Shown: positions 1-11,945, counted from the first letter of the stretch. The stretch is DNA of 64,000 bases from Bombyx mori (GCF_030269925.1 NC_085127.1:5959501-6023500); one strand, 5' to 3'. The notes: generated from the sequence alone by a model not told the origin. Made by a program: numbers and translations.

Positions 1-2020
1 AACGAAAAATAGCAAACATCGCTATTCTTTTCTAGAACTTTTTTCTCCACTTTTTGATCCGAAAATATTTTTTCTTCGATGTATCTCAAATCTCAATACT
101 CGTATTTTTATGACACTTAAGTGTCTTGGTAAACTTTTAGAGTACCGTAAAATTTAGTAATTATTTCTCAGAAATTTGTTTAGAAATCAAACCTTGATAC
201 TCCCCTCCCCTTGGAGCTTCTCTCCAAGGTGGTTCCCGAGTTCAACAGTGAAAAATAACGCGAAATTTCCTAAAACACATTATTAATAGAAAGCTTAGAG
301 GTCTTTTGCTTTTTGAAGGGAAACCATCCCAGTAATAAGCCTCTTGGCACGAAAACATGCCAAATTACGAAATTAGGTTTGGAATTGCAATAATTATATT
401 TTGGCGGAACGTTCTAAGGGTGTAAAATTAAAATAATTGCACGTTCTTGACCTAATTTCAGGGAGTTGAAGATTGTTTTGCAAAGGAAATTGTGTCCTTG
501 TTTTTCGAGATATTGTTTAACTTCGTTCCATCGTCAGTGTATGATTTTTTACGTCGATACAAACGTCTTTTTCGAACTTTGCAATGGGTAGGTTTATTAA
601 ATTAAATTTAATTTTAAAATTAAATGTTTTAGTATTTGTTGATGTTTTAATTACATTTATTACTATGATTCAAAATTATTTTATGTTTACATAATACAAG
701 CTACGAACCTATCCTTCTTCTGTAAACTATAATAATAATAAAAAACATTCAATATAGCAAGATAATATTTGACCAACAAGAAAGAGAATGTATCATATAC
801 ATTATATGTATGTGTGTATAGTGTGAATTTTAATTAAACTATAAAGACCAAATTTGTCATCCACAAATTCTGGAAAACCGCACGTGAAACTCGTTTGTGT
901 TTTTTTGTCACACTGTCACGTCGAAAACTTCGTTAGAAAGGTTAATTAGAAACTAATAAATGAATAAATATTTACGGTTCGTCAATTATCTTATGTAAAC
1001 TCCATTCAAAGCGTTCCGCAGACGGTGTCTAGACATATCAATTGTTTTGTTCCACACTAGATCGGGGATGTGTAGGCGTCACTTTATCTACATTAGTGGT
1101 CAATTACCACAATGGACCGGTTGGGGAACAAATTAATGAGGGTAAATTACTACAATGAGATGATACTGGACTGTTTCGATCATGGGTCCGATGTTTTAAA
1201 GGGTTGTGGGAAATTTTATCATAGCACATTATGTCTCTGCCGTTGACGTGATTAGGTTTTGTTTTCTTTCTATTGGAATATTTTTTGAGGTAGGACCAAA
1301 AAATGCTGGTTCAAAATGGTAAAGGCGGATATGGACGAGAATAAACTTACCCAGAAGGATGCCGAAGACCGGGTAAAGTGGAAGACTTTAAGTAGAAAAG
1401 CGGACACTACACTGGGAAAGTGTTAGGAAGAAATAGAATATTAGAGAACCATTTCTTCGCCTAAGAAAGAAATTGACTCAGTAAATCCGTTGATAACAAC
1501 AGCTGTAACTATCACAGTTGTCTTATTTATTAGCATTTTCAACAAAAGGTTACTTGAAACATTGGATTAAACTTTTTTCAATTGTCGACTATGCGGAAAT
1601 GTCATGGAGCTATAAAACAAGCCTAAATGTCACAAGTACTTGTCTATACTGCAACAAAAGTTATTTGCATTATCCTCGCTAGCGAGGACAAATAAGATAG
1701 TAGGTATTAAAAAAAAAGTTGTTTATGCATATTTAAAAGGATACACTAAAAGTATATTTCAAAGAGTGAGTAAACCATCACAAAGATAATATTTCAGGCA
1801 ATTTTCGTTAAAGTAAAATTTGTTTAGGAATCGTGATCAATCAGATTCGCTTCTAAGTTGTTATGCCGGCCTTTGGGTAAGAGAGCACAGCTTCATTACA
1901 GCAGTAAGTGTAAACTCACTATACGTATACCAAAGTTAAAACTTATAACTTACTTGAAAATAATTTGATCAAGTAATAAGTGAACCTCAATGATCCCGAC
2001 CACCTCAAATCCGAATTACC
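1..2020. other. AT-rich DNA, no gene seen
   Basis: No coding region, RNA gene or recognisable repeat was found on either strand. The sequence has A/T runs and short ORFs only. Old decayed repeats cannot be excluded by eye. Confidence 0.6.
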
Positions 2021-2080
2021 TTTTTTTTCCCCTACCTATGCTGATAGCCTTGAGAGGCTATTTCAGCTTCGCCCTAACGT
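2021..2080 (-). mobile_element. Very short 3' tail of Jockey-like LINE
   Basis: A T-run (the element's poly-A on the minus strand) is followed by the terminal stem-loop of the Jockey-like LINE (agctgatagcc-type arm, loop, ggctatttcagc arm). The match stops after about 60 bases, so this is an extremely 5'-truncated copy. No clear target duplication was seen. Confidence 0.7.
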
Positions 2081-2228
2081 TATCATCGATCTCTAGTAGT
2101 AGTATCCTTAACTTATGGGAGTCCTTATGGCCTAAATGATTTGATTTTTCTTTTATTTATTGCTTAGATGGGTGGACGAGCTCACAGCCCACCCGGTGTT
2201 AAGTGGTTACTGGAGCCCATAGACATTA

Positions 2229-3535
2229 CCTAGTCAGGTTATAAATTCTGTCACATGTTTAATGTAAAATAATTGAAACAAGTTTATTCATTATGTAACC
2301 ATTCATATACCAAAATGAACTTAACAAAACATAGATTCTTATGACACTAAAGTTTATTCAAAATGACCTCCGTGATTTTGAATACAGGCCTTCAATCTGC
2401 GCGGCCAGTCGTCTATCGCAGCACGAACGAGGGCCATGTCAATATCGGCGGCTGCCTTAATCAAGGATGTCTTGAGTGACTCCAAATTGGGATGAGGCTT
2501 TGAGCACGCCTTTTCCTCTAAGTGTTGCCATATCTTGTAATCTAACGGATTCAAATCTGGACTGGAAGAGGGCCAGTCTTCGTGCCGGATGAAGTCGATT
2601 TCACGCGCCGCCAACCAGTCTTGTGTGCTCTTCGCTCTATGAGCTGGCGCCGAATCTTGTTGGAATACCCAGTGCCTGTTATTGAACATGGTATGAGAAA
2701 CAGGTTCCACAAGGTTCGTCAGGACTGTATTTTGATGCACAACTGCATTCGTTTTTACACCTTTCTCTTAAAAATGTACCTCTGTTAAGCCCCAATAAGA
2801 AACTCCCAACCATACCAAGAGCGAGGATGGAAAATGACCTCGTTGGACACGCGGAATACGGTTGCTCGCTTCTTCACTACTGTGTGCGTACACCTTATCA
2901 TTTTGTTTGTTGTAGCTCTCTTCTACGGTAAAAATTTTTTCATCCGAAAAAAGAATTTCCCGATATTTTTTTCCCACGTACCGCTTCAACAAAGCGCGGC
3001 ATCTCTTCAGTCTCAGGTCCATTAGACGAGCATTCAAACGATGTCCTGTTTTTCTTCGATATGCCCGAAGCCCTAAGTCTTCATTTAACACCCTTTTCAC
3101 CGTGGTTCTGCTTAACCCCATCTGAAGGGCCAACAGTTTCTGCTTACGTTTGGGATTTCTTTGAATTCGCGCCTTCACAGCTTTTATCACCGCTGGAGTC
3201 CTAACAGACCGAGGGCGACCACTTCTTGACCTGTCATCTACACTAGAGTCTTCATTGTATCGTTTGATGGCACGATAAACGAATCTTTTGGTTATATTAA
3301 AAATTTTCAGTATGTTAAAAATTTGAATTGGCGCGTAACCGCAACGATGCAACGCAATAACTGCAACACGGTCTTCTTTAAGCGTCCACTCCATATTTAA
3401 AAATGAGTAAAATTCTAAAAGTATACATTTTTATTTTCATGAACAATTCGAAATTCGAATTCAATAAACTTTTTTCTGGCCAGCATTCTAAAAGAAAAGT
3501 TTTTACTGTGTGACAATACTTATCACCTGACTAGT
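2229..3535 (-). mobile_element. mariner (mori subfamily, DD37D) copy 1, 1307 bp
   Basis: Terminal inverted repeats run from cctagtcaggt at the left to cacctgactagt at the right and are flanked by TA at 2227-2228 and 3536-3537. Length equals copy 3 exactly. The transposase lies on the minus strand. The DD37D spacing and protein match the mori subfamily (Bmmar1/Bmmar6 type) known from Bombyx; which named family it belongs to was not tested. It sits inside a Bm1 SINE. Confidence 0.92.
2354..3394 (-). pseudogene. mariner DD37D transposase, one stop codon (copy 1)
   Basis: This would encode a 346-residue cut-and-paste transposase that binds the element's inverted repeats and inserts at TA. The N-terminal helix-turn-helix region covers about residues 1-50, and the GRPR linker motif is at 59-62. 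Catalytic aspartates are D151 (in LFSDEK), D247 (in FQQDSAPAH) and D285 (in SPDLNPLD); 37 residues between the last two define DD37D. The frame starts at ATG 3394 just inside the right end, as in the sister copies. One in-frame stop replaces Cys209 (TGT to TAA), before the second aspartate, so no catalytic core can be made. No frameshift was seen. Confidence 0.92.
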
Positions 3536-3702
3536 TAAAATGTAAATGCGCCACCCACCCTGAGATATAAGTTCTAAGGTCTCAGCATAGTTAAAACGGC
3601 TACCCCACCCTTTAAACCGAAACGCATTACTGCTTCACGGCAGAAATAGGCGGGGTGGTGGTACCTACCCGTGCGGACTCAGAAGACGTCCTACCACCAG
3701 TG

Positions 3703-3816
3703 AGATAGCCCGAAACATGTTACGGCTAATGATGTAAAACTTTTTAGTGCTTCTTCCGTAGCTTTTGTTGTATTTTACTGGAATTAAGGGTTTGAAATGT
3801 GGACTCTTTATTTAAA
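3703..3816. other. Short unassigned spacer
   Basis: About 110 AT-rich bases between the split Bm1 and a Helitron-like fragment. Nothing recognised. Confidence 0.5.
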
Positions 3817-4066
3817 CTAGTGGCCCCGCAGTAGTCGAAATTCAACTTTAGTTAATTGAAATTTTATGTTTAAACATTATTAAGGTTCTATTGGCAAACA
3901 CTATTATACTTCTATAATATAATCACAGATTTCGCCAAAACTACACTATAGATAAATAATCTTAAAGACAAACATATTGATTTATTCTCAATAACAAAAG
4001 TTTGACAATTGACTATAAACAAAAAGTATATTTATATGTATGTGTTGTGTCAAATACATGGCGGTG
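3817..4066 (-). mobile_element. Helitron-like family A, 3' part only
   Basis: On the minus strand this ends in CTAG followed by T and matches the 3' half of the family A copies at 21448, 30547 and 50020. The 5' half is missing; Bm1-derived sequence follows. The subterminal hairpin arm has decayed (tcgaaattcaac in place of tcgaaattcgac), so this is an old copy. Confidence 0.7.
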
Positions 4067-4222
4067 TGTGTACAAGAGGTACCACCAGTATATAGATGCT
4101 CAGTGCATCCGTATCTAGCGATGTGATTGTGCCGGTGCTCGAATTTCGCATCTATTTTCCTAAAGGAATATGTATTACTGGTGGTAGGTCTCTTATGAAC
4201 CCGCACGGGTGCCGTGAAACAG
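4067..4222 (+). mobile_element. Degenerate, rearranged Bm1 SINE
   Basis: A decayed tRNA-like head is present (gtgctcgaatttc resembles the B box), followed by the ctggtggtaggtctctt body start and then an abrupt end after gccgtgaaac. A short antisense Bm1 piece (caagaggtaccaccag) precedes it. Most of the body is deleted. Confidence 0.6.
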
Positions 4223-4257
4223 CTTTTTTCCCCTACCTATGGTGATAGCCTTGCGAA

Positions 4258-4685
4258 GCTTTTTTTATTTTTTTTATTGCCTTTATAGGCAGACGGGCAT
4301 ACGGCCCACCTGATGGTGAGTGGTTACCGTCGCCCATGGACTTCAGCAATGCCAGGGGCAGAGCCAAGCCGCTGCCTACCGCTTAATATTCTCCACAAGC
4401 CTCGTTTGAAGAAGGACATGTCATAGCGCTCGGGAAACACCGTGGAGGGGAGCTCATTCCATAGCCGGATGGTACGTGGCAAAAAAGATCTCTGGAAACG
4501 CACTGTGGATGACCACAGTGGCTCCAGGTAGTATTGATGAACTCTACTCCAGTGACGCGCGGTGCGATGGTAAAAACGAGATGCTGGTATCATCTCGAAC
4601 AATTCCTCAGAGCACTCCCCATGGAACATACGGTACAAAATACAGAGGGAACCAAAGTCCCTCCGCAGACCCAGAGGCTCCCAGA
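4258..4685 (-). mobile_element. Second LINE family (K-LINE), 3' end
   Basis: A T-rich run and the antisense of a ...ggcaataaaaa tail begin the element at the left, and coding sequence for a non-LTR reverse transcriptase C-terminus follows. It is inserted into the stem-loop region of a Jockey-like LINE, so it is the younger of the two. The family recurs at 18045 and 42430. I could not define a target duplication. Confidence 0.75.
4324..4638 (-). pseudogene. Non-LTR reverse transcriptase C-terminal fragment (K-LINE)
   Basis: 104 codons, open to the TAA at 4324. The motif FQRSFLPRTIRLWNELP, then FPERYDMSFFKRGLWR and the end AEVHGRR are typical of the extreme C-terminus of insect non-LTR reverse transcriptases of the Jockey/CR1 group, downstream of the RT domain. 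The RT domain itself is absent because the copy is 5'-truncated. The start methionine is arbitrary. The last codons and stop lie in the stretch that resembles the Bm1 SINE tail. Confidence 0.75.
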
Positions 4686-4993
4686 GGCTATTTCAGCTTC
4701 GCCCTAACATGTAGGTGAGCTCACGGGGTTCAAACCGAAAGTGTCGCTAACACTGGCCCTAGGAAGAGCAGTGCTTCGCAGAATCTACTACCGGATAGGA
4801 AATGCGACCCACGGAAAAGATCCGGCGAGAAACTCAGTGGGCTGTGTCTGTGGGTTAATTCACTCGTCGAACCCTTCGTGGCAAGCGACTTTTTCGGGTT
4901 CGGCGAGGACGGTGACCGGTGCTTGTGGTACCTAAAAGCACCGTTAATGGAGATCGGGAGGGTCCGTAATGACGTGTTTTGGGCGACGTCGAC

Positions 4994-6312
4994 AACTTAA
5001 CATAAATTTCCTCATACCCATTTAGGGAGTAACGGCAATAGGGATATCTTCCGAGCGAGTGAAATTGCTCGGTAGACTGACGGTCCGAATGTTGTTGTTC
5101 GGAACTTGTATATATGCAAGCTTATCTTGAGAATGTCATGTAAGCGAAATTCAGGCGTCTGTAAGATATCTTGTGTTGTGTGATGGCCACCATTACACCC
5201 TAAAAAGACCCTGTATCAGCAGCAGTTGCACGTGGCAACACAACGTGTACGAATGGCAATTAGTTTTGACGTAAGTAAATAGCTTCATTGAGTCTCGACA
5301 ATTGTCTGTCAGATAATAAAAATGCCACATATTAAACTCAAGCGGTGTTAAAATGACCGTTTTTAATTACTGTACAAGGTCGACTATATTCGTTTATCAT
5401 GTTCACGTGCTGTTAATGACTAGGATATGTTTCATTACTGCGATATATTATATACATGCACAATAGTCATTAATTATCGGATCACGCTACCTCAATTGAT
5501 ATACCAATTAAATTTAAATGAATGTAGCTATGTATGTGGAAGCTAAGTTTGAACGAACGAGATTTAAATATATTTTTTATTATATATCGATTCGGGTATT
5601 GGCTTTTGCCAAATTAATATAATGAGTAAATAAATGTGTATAGACGACCCGGTTATTCCAGCCGAAAAAAAATTTTTCCTTACCTAATCGGCCTAAGGAC
5701 TAAGGAGTTATTCAAAGTGCGCCTGAACAGGAACTCATCGACAGGATACTCCGAATACGTTGTGTATAGCCTGTGTAAAGAATCCATTCTTTAAAACTAG
5801 CGTGGCAATTGCTGAGAAAACAACATTAAAGGAATCACGATCGAAAAAATAAACTTCTCATAGTTGCAATGCATTACAATTGCAAATTAAGAAGCCTTCG
5901 GTTTTCTACGACAGTCGTAGCGCAGAAAGACGACCGCCGGCTGCTTTCGTTGGATATTCGCGAAAAACATAACAGACGATACTTTACACCCGTAGTGACG
6001 TATTTATATGGGCAGATTCTGAATTGTGTGACAAAGGTCGTCAAGCGTATAAAATAGGAAACTGCGAACTCACTATAAATGAGTTTCACGAAGTTGGTGT
6101 CGTTAGTGAGTTTATTTATGAAGAATGTTTGACTCCGGTGTGAAACATTTCCGACACCTGAAACTAGCGGAGACAGAATTGCCACGAAACTTTGCTCGAA
6201 CTATTTATCGGACTTACTCAACGAAAGAGGACCCAATGAGTTTACAACGTCTGACACGTTTACGTTACGCTACTGGTTCAATTTTATTGGAGTTAATTTA
6301 GTTAGTTTTAAT
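4994..6312. other. Unique AT-rich DNA
   Basis: No gene, RNA or known repeat was recognised. Short ORFs on both strands at 5869-6185 overlap each other and show no family motif, so I do not call them. Confidence 0.55.
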
Positions 6313-6663
6313 GTCGTCGTGGCCTAACGGATAAGATGTCCGATGCATTCGTGTTGAGCGATGCGCCGGTGTTCGAATCTCAGGCGGGCACCAATTTTTC
6401 TAACGAAATACGTACTCAACAAATGTTCACGATTGACTTCCACGGTGAAGGAATAACATCGTGTAATAAAAATGAAACCCGCAAAATTATAATTTGCGTA
6501 ATTACTGGTGGTAGGACCTCTTGTGAGTCCGCGCGGGTGGGTACCACCACCCTGCCTATTTGGGTGGCGCATTTACGTCGTAAATGTCTATGGGCTCCAG
6601 TAGCCACTTAACACCAGGTGGGCTGTGAGCTCGTCCACCCATCTAGCAATAAAAAAAAAAAAA
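6313..6663 (+). mobile_element. Bm1 SINE with tRNA head and internal deletion
   Basis: It begins with a tRNA-like Pol III promoter: A-box-like tggcctaacgg and B-box-like ggtgttcgaatctc. Body, tail and poly-A follow. About 110 bases of the body are missing between gcctattt and gggtggcgcatttac. tRNA-derived SINEs are transcribed by RNA polymerase III and mobilised by LINE enzymes. Confidence 0.88.
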
Positions 6664-9533
6664 AACAAACGCTTTGTCATTAATTCAATCGCAAGACTCG
6701 CTAAAAAAAAATTCTTGAATCTAACCACTACACTTCTTAATCCGATTAGTTCCGTTCACGAGAACTTTGTCGACACTGCCTGTAATATTTTTCCCGGGAG
6801 GATTAATAGCAGACTTATAGTTCTGCACTAGATATAGTGAAGCGGTTTAGGATTGTTTCATAGTGTACAGACGGACGTGGATTCTCGGTGTCTTCATGTT
6901 TAGTCATAAATATTTTGTAAGCCAAAACCGGTGCCTTTGTAGATTTAATGCACATAAATAAAGATTTAATGAAATCGGTCCCAATTGCATTAAAATAATA
7001 TCCTGCACTCAAAGTTGATACATATGACTGCTTTGCCGGGGATATAGACACGACTGTGATAATGATACGGTATGTGAGCCCAGAACATATTCGTGGAAGT
7101 CATTCGTGAACAGGGCAGATAAGAAAATTTTCAGAGAGACATATCTTATGTCGTAATATCCAGGCTTAAGCAAGCAATGCGATGCCAACGATCTATCATT
7201 ACCACTATGATAGAAACCGCTGTTGACGTAGCGACGAATTTTTTAATAACACGCGTTCGCGTAATCTCTGGCACACGTCTCCAGTATGAAAGAGGCCTTA
7301 GTCGGCCGGTCTTAGTTAACACGTCGTCGTACTAAATGAGTAGCGAGCGAGTAAGTTGAGACAAGTTTCTCTGCTCGTGCTCCCGGGAGAGGCTTGTTTA
7401 TAATTCTGTTCTCGTGTGGTCTGACCTTTGCAACTTCCATTTGTCTAGTACTCTAGTTCTATCGAGCTAGTTCGTTAGTTCTTAGTGATTGTTTCCTGCC
7501 ATTAAATAGTTGCCTTTCACGTAATTGTTCTAGTTCTCTCGTGTGTGGATCTAATGAGTATAATTGAGTGGAGTGTTGGAGTTCGCTTTTAAATGCAACT
7601 TTAACGTTTCGCCCGTTTTCATTTTGTGCTCTTTGAGTCTAAAGCTTTGGCGTATAAAGCGCACGAATTTGTAGTTTTAACGTGCGAATCAAAAGGTTTG
7701 CTGATGCATAAATTAATTATTTCTGCTTAAGGCAGTTCTTGTGTCAGAAATTTGAAGCGTACGATTTATTTTTCAGAAAATACTTGTAGTTATATGTATT
7801 GTAGGCAAGCGCGGGTACGTTATACTACTATCTTACCTATTTTTGCCCTAAACTTCATTTTTGATTTGAAAGATGGGGTAGCCGATCCAATTCAGATTTC
7901 GATCTCATGTCGCAACGTCAGTGGCGTGCATACTTACTTAATGACTATCGATTCTTGTACAACTTTTCAAGGTGTTACATTGTACAAAATAACTTCGATT
8001 TTTTTTGGTGGCAGTGTACAACGAGTATAATAAAGTATTAGACATACTGAGTTGGTTAGAACTGGAACGATTGTTTCTGATGCAGCTAATTTCTTGACAG
8101 ATGTGCTTGCGAAATTGTCTATAAACAACCAAAGTAGATTCAATTCAACCAAACGCGGGTTGAGTTGGAGTTCAAATTTCCACTTCCCACCTAAAACAGT
8201 CAATGTCGGTTACTTAGCCGGACCCAAATAAGGCTTCAATGGCTTCGAAGAACTAAATCTCTTCTAAAAGCACTGTTGTAGAATGTGTATTTTCCCACCA
8301 TGTGTATTTTCCCAAGAAAGCCTCATGGGGCCACGACCCTCAGCATTGAGGATTATCGAAGCATGAACGAGGATGCTCGCGAATCATCTATAACCAACCA
8401 ATAGGATAATACTTGAATTTATCGCAATCTAGAAACTCTATTACGTTCATTTAATCGCTGTAATATTTAGTAACTCTAAATTGTTGGTGTGTTGGTATTT
8501 AATTTTTTTTTAATTTTGATAGTTTTAAAAACTGACAAACGAAAAAAATACGGATATTATTTTTGTTTGTCAGTGACCTTTACTAATAAGACTGATATAT
8601 AATTAATATTTTGTCTACTTAAGTAGATTCAAATTTTACTTTACAAAGACATTTTGTTTTTGTATTTCTTATTGTTAATCCGATACCGTTATTTCTGTAT
8701 GAGAAACTGAATGGTTCTTTCTACGAAGATAATTATAATTTGTACTGTACAAAGTACAGAATTCGTTAAAGACGTAATTCTTGTTCCCCCTGCGGCTCGA
8801 TTCACCGAGATCTAAAGAGCTTCGCTAATAGGGTTACCGTAGTCAAAAAAATATCGATAACTATGGCCATAATTTTATATATCCCTCCTTTTTATTAAAA
8901 TATATCAGATTCATAAATACTTACATATAAATAGGTAAATACAAAAGAGTTTAATAGGTTTTCTTCTGAATTTGTTGCTTTTGTTTTCTTCAGTAACTTT
9001 TGGTGATATTCACTGATATTAACAACAACAAAATTTTTTTTTTAAATAGTCCCAACGAAAACAATTAAAACTGTACGTAAAATGAATTTAAACTTGAGGT
9101 ATCAGGTAATTTTGATAATTATGTTATTTATTCCCCCTAATGACTACTAAGGGTGAGTCAACTTTTCACAAAATTATCATATAAATAGAAAGAGAATTTC
9201 CTCAAATTCATAATGATAAACTACATTATCAAAGAATATACCTGTATTATTAACAGAAGCAACGTCCTTATTACGTTTAATGATAACAAACAAAACGGAT
9301 ATCATTCTCATTTTCGATTTCCGCCTTCCGGTGTTTTCTCTGTACATTCAGTGGTGCGAAATATCTACAGAAAGGGGTTAATAAATATCATAATCCATTT
9401 AGCGTCTCATTTATATAGTGGTATTCAAATTTGAAAGAGGATAGTACCGTTCTGTCTGTTATGTTTCACCAGTTCGTGAGGCGTCGATACCGTTTTAAAA
9501 GTTTAAAGGTTAAATTTTGCAACTAGTTTTTTT
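6664..9533. other. Unique DNA, with a less AT-rich part near 7.2-7.7 kb
   Basis: No recognisable protein or RNA gene. The part at about 7200-7700 is visibly less AT-rich than its surroundings and contains an ATG (7336) followed after five codons by a consensus splice donor gtaagt (7351). ORFs at 7752-8030 and 7967-8203 have no family motif. Confidence 0.45.
8531..8574. repeat. 44-bp perfect-arm hairpin
   Basis: The arm actgacaaac is matched by gtttgtcagt, extended by A/T pairs, around a short loop. It could be a minimal foldback element or chance. Confidence 0.6.
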
Positions 9534-9932
9534 GGAACGAAGTTCCTTATGGGACGATGCGGAGGGGTACCCTAACCGGAAAAAACGTCCGTAACGTAAG
9601 ATTTTTTCTATTTAGTTTGTTATCAACAGATGTCGCTGCACGTAAATTCAACAATTCCTGAATCGCGGTTACGAGATGCTACATAGTTGACAGACGTTCT
9701 CGTATTTCTCTTGCCTAATCATACTTACCTAGCGTAGGGGATTTCGTGGTCATGCAGGCGATTTCTCCAGGGCGAGGCTGCTCCATTGCACTGCGGAGTG
9801 GTTGACCCTTGCGATATTTTTATTCTTATCAATAAAAAAATCATTTTAAAAAATGTATACCCGAATAATTATTTTCTTAATACCTCGAATAGAACTTAAA
9901 ATTAATATTTTTATAATAAGGAACTTCGTTCC
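9534..9932. mobile_element. TIR element (MITE) carrying U1-like sequence
   Basis: A 17-bp perfect terminal inverted repeat, ggaacgaagttccttat, occurs at 9534-9550 and, inverted, at 9916-9932. A second copy of the family is at 33681-33974 and shares a similar left end (…ggaaaaaa…) but not the interior. No transposase is present. No convincing target duplication was found, so the superfamily is open. Confidence 0.75.
9721..9822 (+). pseudogene. U1 snRNA-derived sequence, 3'-truncated
   Basis: The stretch starts exactly with the U1 5' end atacttacct, the segment that pairs with 5' splice sites. It continues with stem-loop I (altered loop), stem-loop II with the U1A-binding loop attgcac intact inside ctccattgcactgcgg, and the start of stem-loop III (gttgacccttgcgat). 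Similarity then stops and A/T-rich sequence follows, so the Sm site and stem-loop IV are missing. It is therefore a U1 pseudogene or captured fragment rather than a functional U1 gene. It lies in the middle of a TIR element. The match is to U1 as I know it from animals; no database search was made. Confidence 0.85.
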
Positions 9933-11479
9933 TATCTTTTTTAGCTTACAATTGTTTCGCCAACGTTGTCGAATGTTAGATTAAATTCTAATCGCGTTGC
10001 TAACGTATACGTCTTATATTAAAAATGTTTATAATTATTTCGTTACTTAATTTAGTGAATCGCTTACAATCTGTGTTGTGACTATAGTGCAATTGTATGA
10101 GAAATATCGATTTGTTAAAACTACTCATTCGTTCCAGATTTCTCATTGATAGTGCTTTGCCAGAAAAATATATCTGGTAAGATCATGATGCACCTATAAC
10201 TACATCATTTTTTAACTCAATAAATAACGCTTGAATGGACAAAAACCGAAAGAATTACCTACCATGCATAAGTCTTGATGATTTGATAGCCATTTTTTTT
10301 TCTTGAAGTTCCAAGAACATTGCCTTTTTGTCACAAAGTGGGCTAAAAATATCATAGTATTCATACTTTGATCTTCACATATTACTGTTTCCATAAGTTG
10401 TAATGCGCGATTTATGTATATGGAGCAAAAATAAACCACTTGTAATTTAGATTCTGCTCAAACGAATTTATTAATAAGCTTCGGAATTATTTGTATACTC
10501 CTACGCTGTTTTTGAAAATATGAATAATATTAAAATTTACAATGAACCGCCTCGTCTATCATTATTGTACAGCGATATTTCATTTTAGAAATGATTTACT
10601 TGGAAATATATTGTTCGCTATTTAGCAAAAAGTTTGTGTGCTTAAGCAATCTAATTAAACTCTTTGGTTCGATTTTGAAAAATAAAAAATATACCTATTA
10701 AACCTTATTGGACTGCATAGTTTTTATTTATTATCTTTAATCTATTTCTATGCGGCTTAACAACACAACCTACTGACAACAATACACAGACCATAGATGT
10801 ACAGATACACTGATAAAGACCTGTAGTATCCTAAAAGAAAATAATCTCCTTCGAACTGCCATTACAATAAAAAAGATTCCACTTTCCAATTAAATTTAAG
10901 TTTACTATTACTGTATACAAATTGCAAAACAAAATGTTGCAGGTAGCGGGGGTGGGTACATTTGGAAAAATCATACTTTACCCTATGTGTAACATATTCG
11001 CTTTTGTCCAACACCAAGAAACTGTGCTTAGATGAATTATATGTCGACAAAATCAAAAACATATCTTAATTATATGTTTTTAAAAAGACGGTTTTTTTTG
11101 GGAGGATTACTAGTGGTCCGACAACCTTTCCAGTTTCACTAGGACATGTATGTGGGCGAGCAGGGGCTCTGCTTAGCTGGGTAGCTTGCGTTTTACATTT
11201 AACAAATCACCCTGCAATTTTCCAAACAACTCAACATTTAACCAATTTATTTAATTATTCAACTTCATGCACAAAGGTACAATGGTAGACTTAATGCCTG
11301 AGGCATTCTCTACCAGTCAACCAAGGGTGGTGTAGAGAGTACAGTGGTAGGTGCATTACTGCGTGCAGTACTGAGTCAGATAGGAAGGAGAAGTTGGGCA
11401 TGTCAGTATAGAATGAAGTGTAGTAAGAGCATGTAGATTGCGGCGCTCGCGTAGACGAAGAAAATTTATTTCGGGGCCG
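9933..11479. other. Unique AT-rich DNA
   Basis: Nothing recognised on either strand up to the RTE-like remnant. The part from about 11290 may be the decayed upstream part of that LINE. Confidence 0.5.
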
Positions 11480-11945
11480 TAAGTAGACATCCATGCAGTA
11501 AGTAGGCATGCGTGCTGAAGGGCATGACATATGGCGCCGAAACGTGGACATTGACCGTAGGTTTGGTCCGTAAGTTCAAAGTCGCTCAGCGTGCTATGGA
11601 AAGGTGTATGGTCGGAGTTTCTTTGATGGATCGAGTTAGGAAATCAGGAGTGAGGAAATCCGTCAAAGAATCAAAGTAACCGACATAGCTCTAAAGATTA
11701 GCAAGCTGAAATGGCAATGGGCCGGACATACGTGTCGCAGAACCGATGGCCGATGGAGCAGACGTGTTCTGGACCGGAGACCGCGTACCGGTAAGCGCAG
11801 CGTTGGGCGGCCCCCTGCCCGTCGGACCGATGACTTGCGGCGATATGCTGGGAAAGATTGGACGCGGAAGGCGGACGATTGTTCATTGTGGCGGACTATG
11901 GGAGAGGCCTACATCCAGCAGTGATAAGACTAATGATGAAGTAGA
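11480..11945 (+). pseudogene. RTE-clade LINE, reverse transcriptase C-terminus remnant
   Basis: Translation gives TYGAETWTLT, then KVAQRAMERCM, a frameshift near 11640, then VTDIALKISKLKWQWAGH, RRTDGRWSRRVLD, VGRPPARRTDDLRR and GEAYIQQ-stop. This order is typical of the C-terminal end of RTE-type non-LTR reverse transcriptases. At least one frameshift and a few substitutions show that it is dead. A short gat/gaag-rich tail follows, as RTE elements lack long 3' UTRs. Confidence 0.8.

Larger units (their letters stand above)
2150..3702 (-). mobile_element. Bm1 SINE split by mariner copy 1
   Basis: Antisense Bm1 tail and body at about 2150-2228 resume at 3538-3702, ending at the antisense form of the ctggtggtaggacctcttg block. 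The interruption at 2229-3535 is a mariner with TA target duplications, so the SINE is older. The copy lacks the tRNA-like head, like most Bm1 copies here. Confidence 0.85.
4223..4993 (-). mobile_element. Jockey-like LINE 3' end, interrupted by another LINE
   Basis: The poly-T and start of the terminal stem-loop (4223-4257) are separated from the rest of the 3' UTR and the last ORF codons (4686-4993) by a different LINE in the same orientation. The 3' UTR contains the conserved aactcagtgggctgtgtc block seen in at least seven other copies. It is truncated about 300 bases from the 3' end of the element. Confidence 0.8.

Noticed and set aside
2582..3025. Plus-strand ORFs over mariner copy 1 (also 15414-15857 and 19337-19528)
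   Set aside because: They are antisense shadows of the conserved transposase; they recur only because the element recurs.
5869..6185. Overlapping ORFs on both strands
   Set aside because: No family resemblance; length is within chance for this much sequence.
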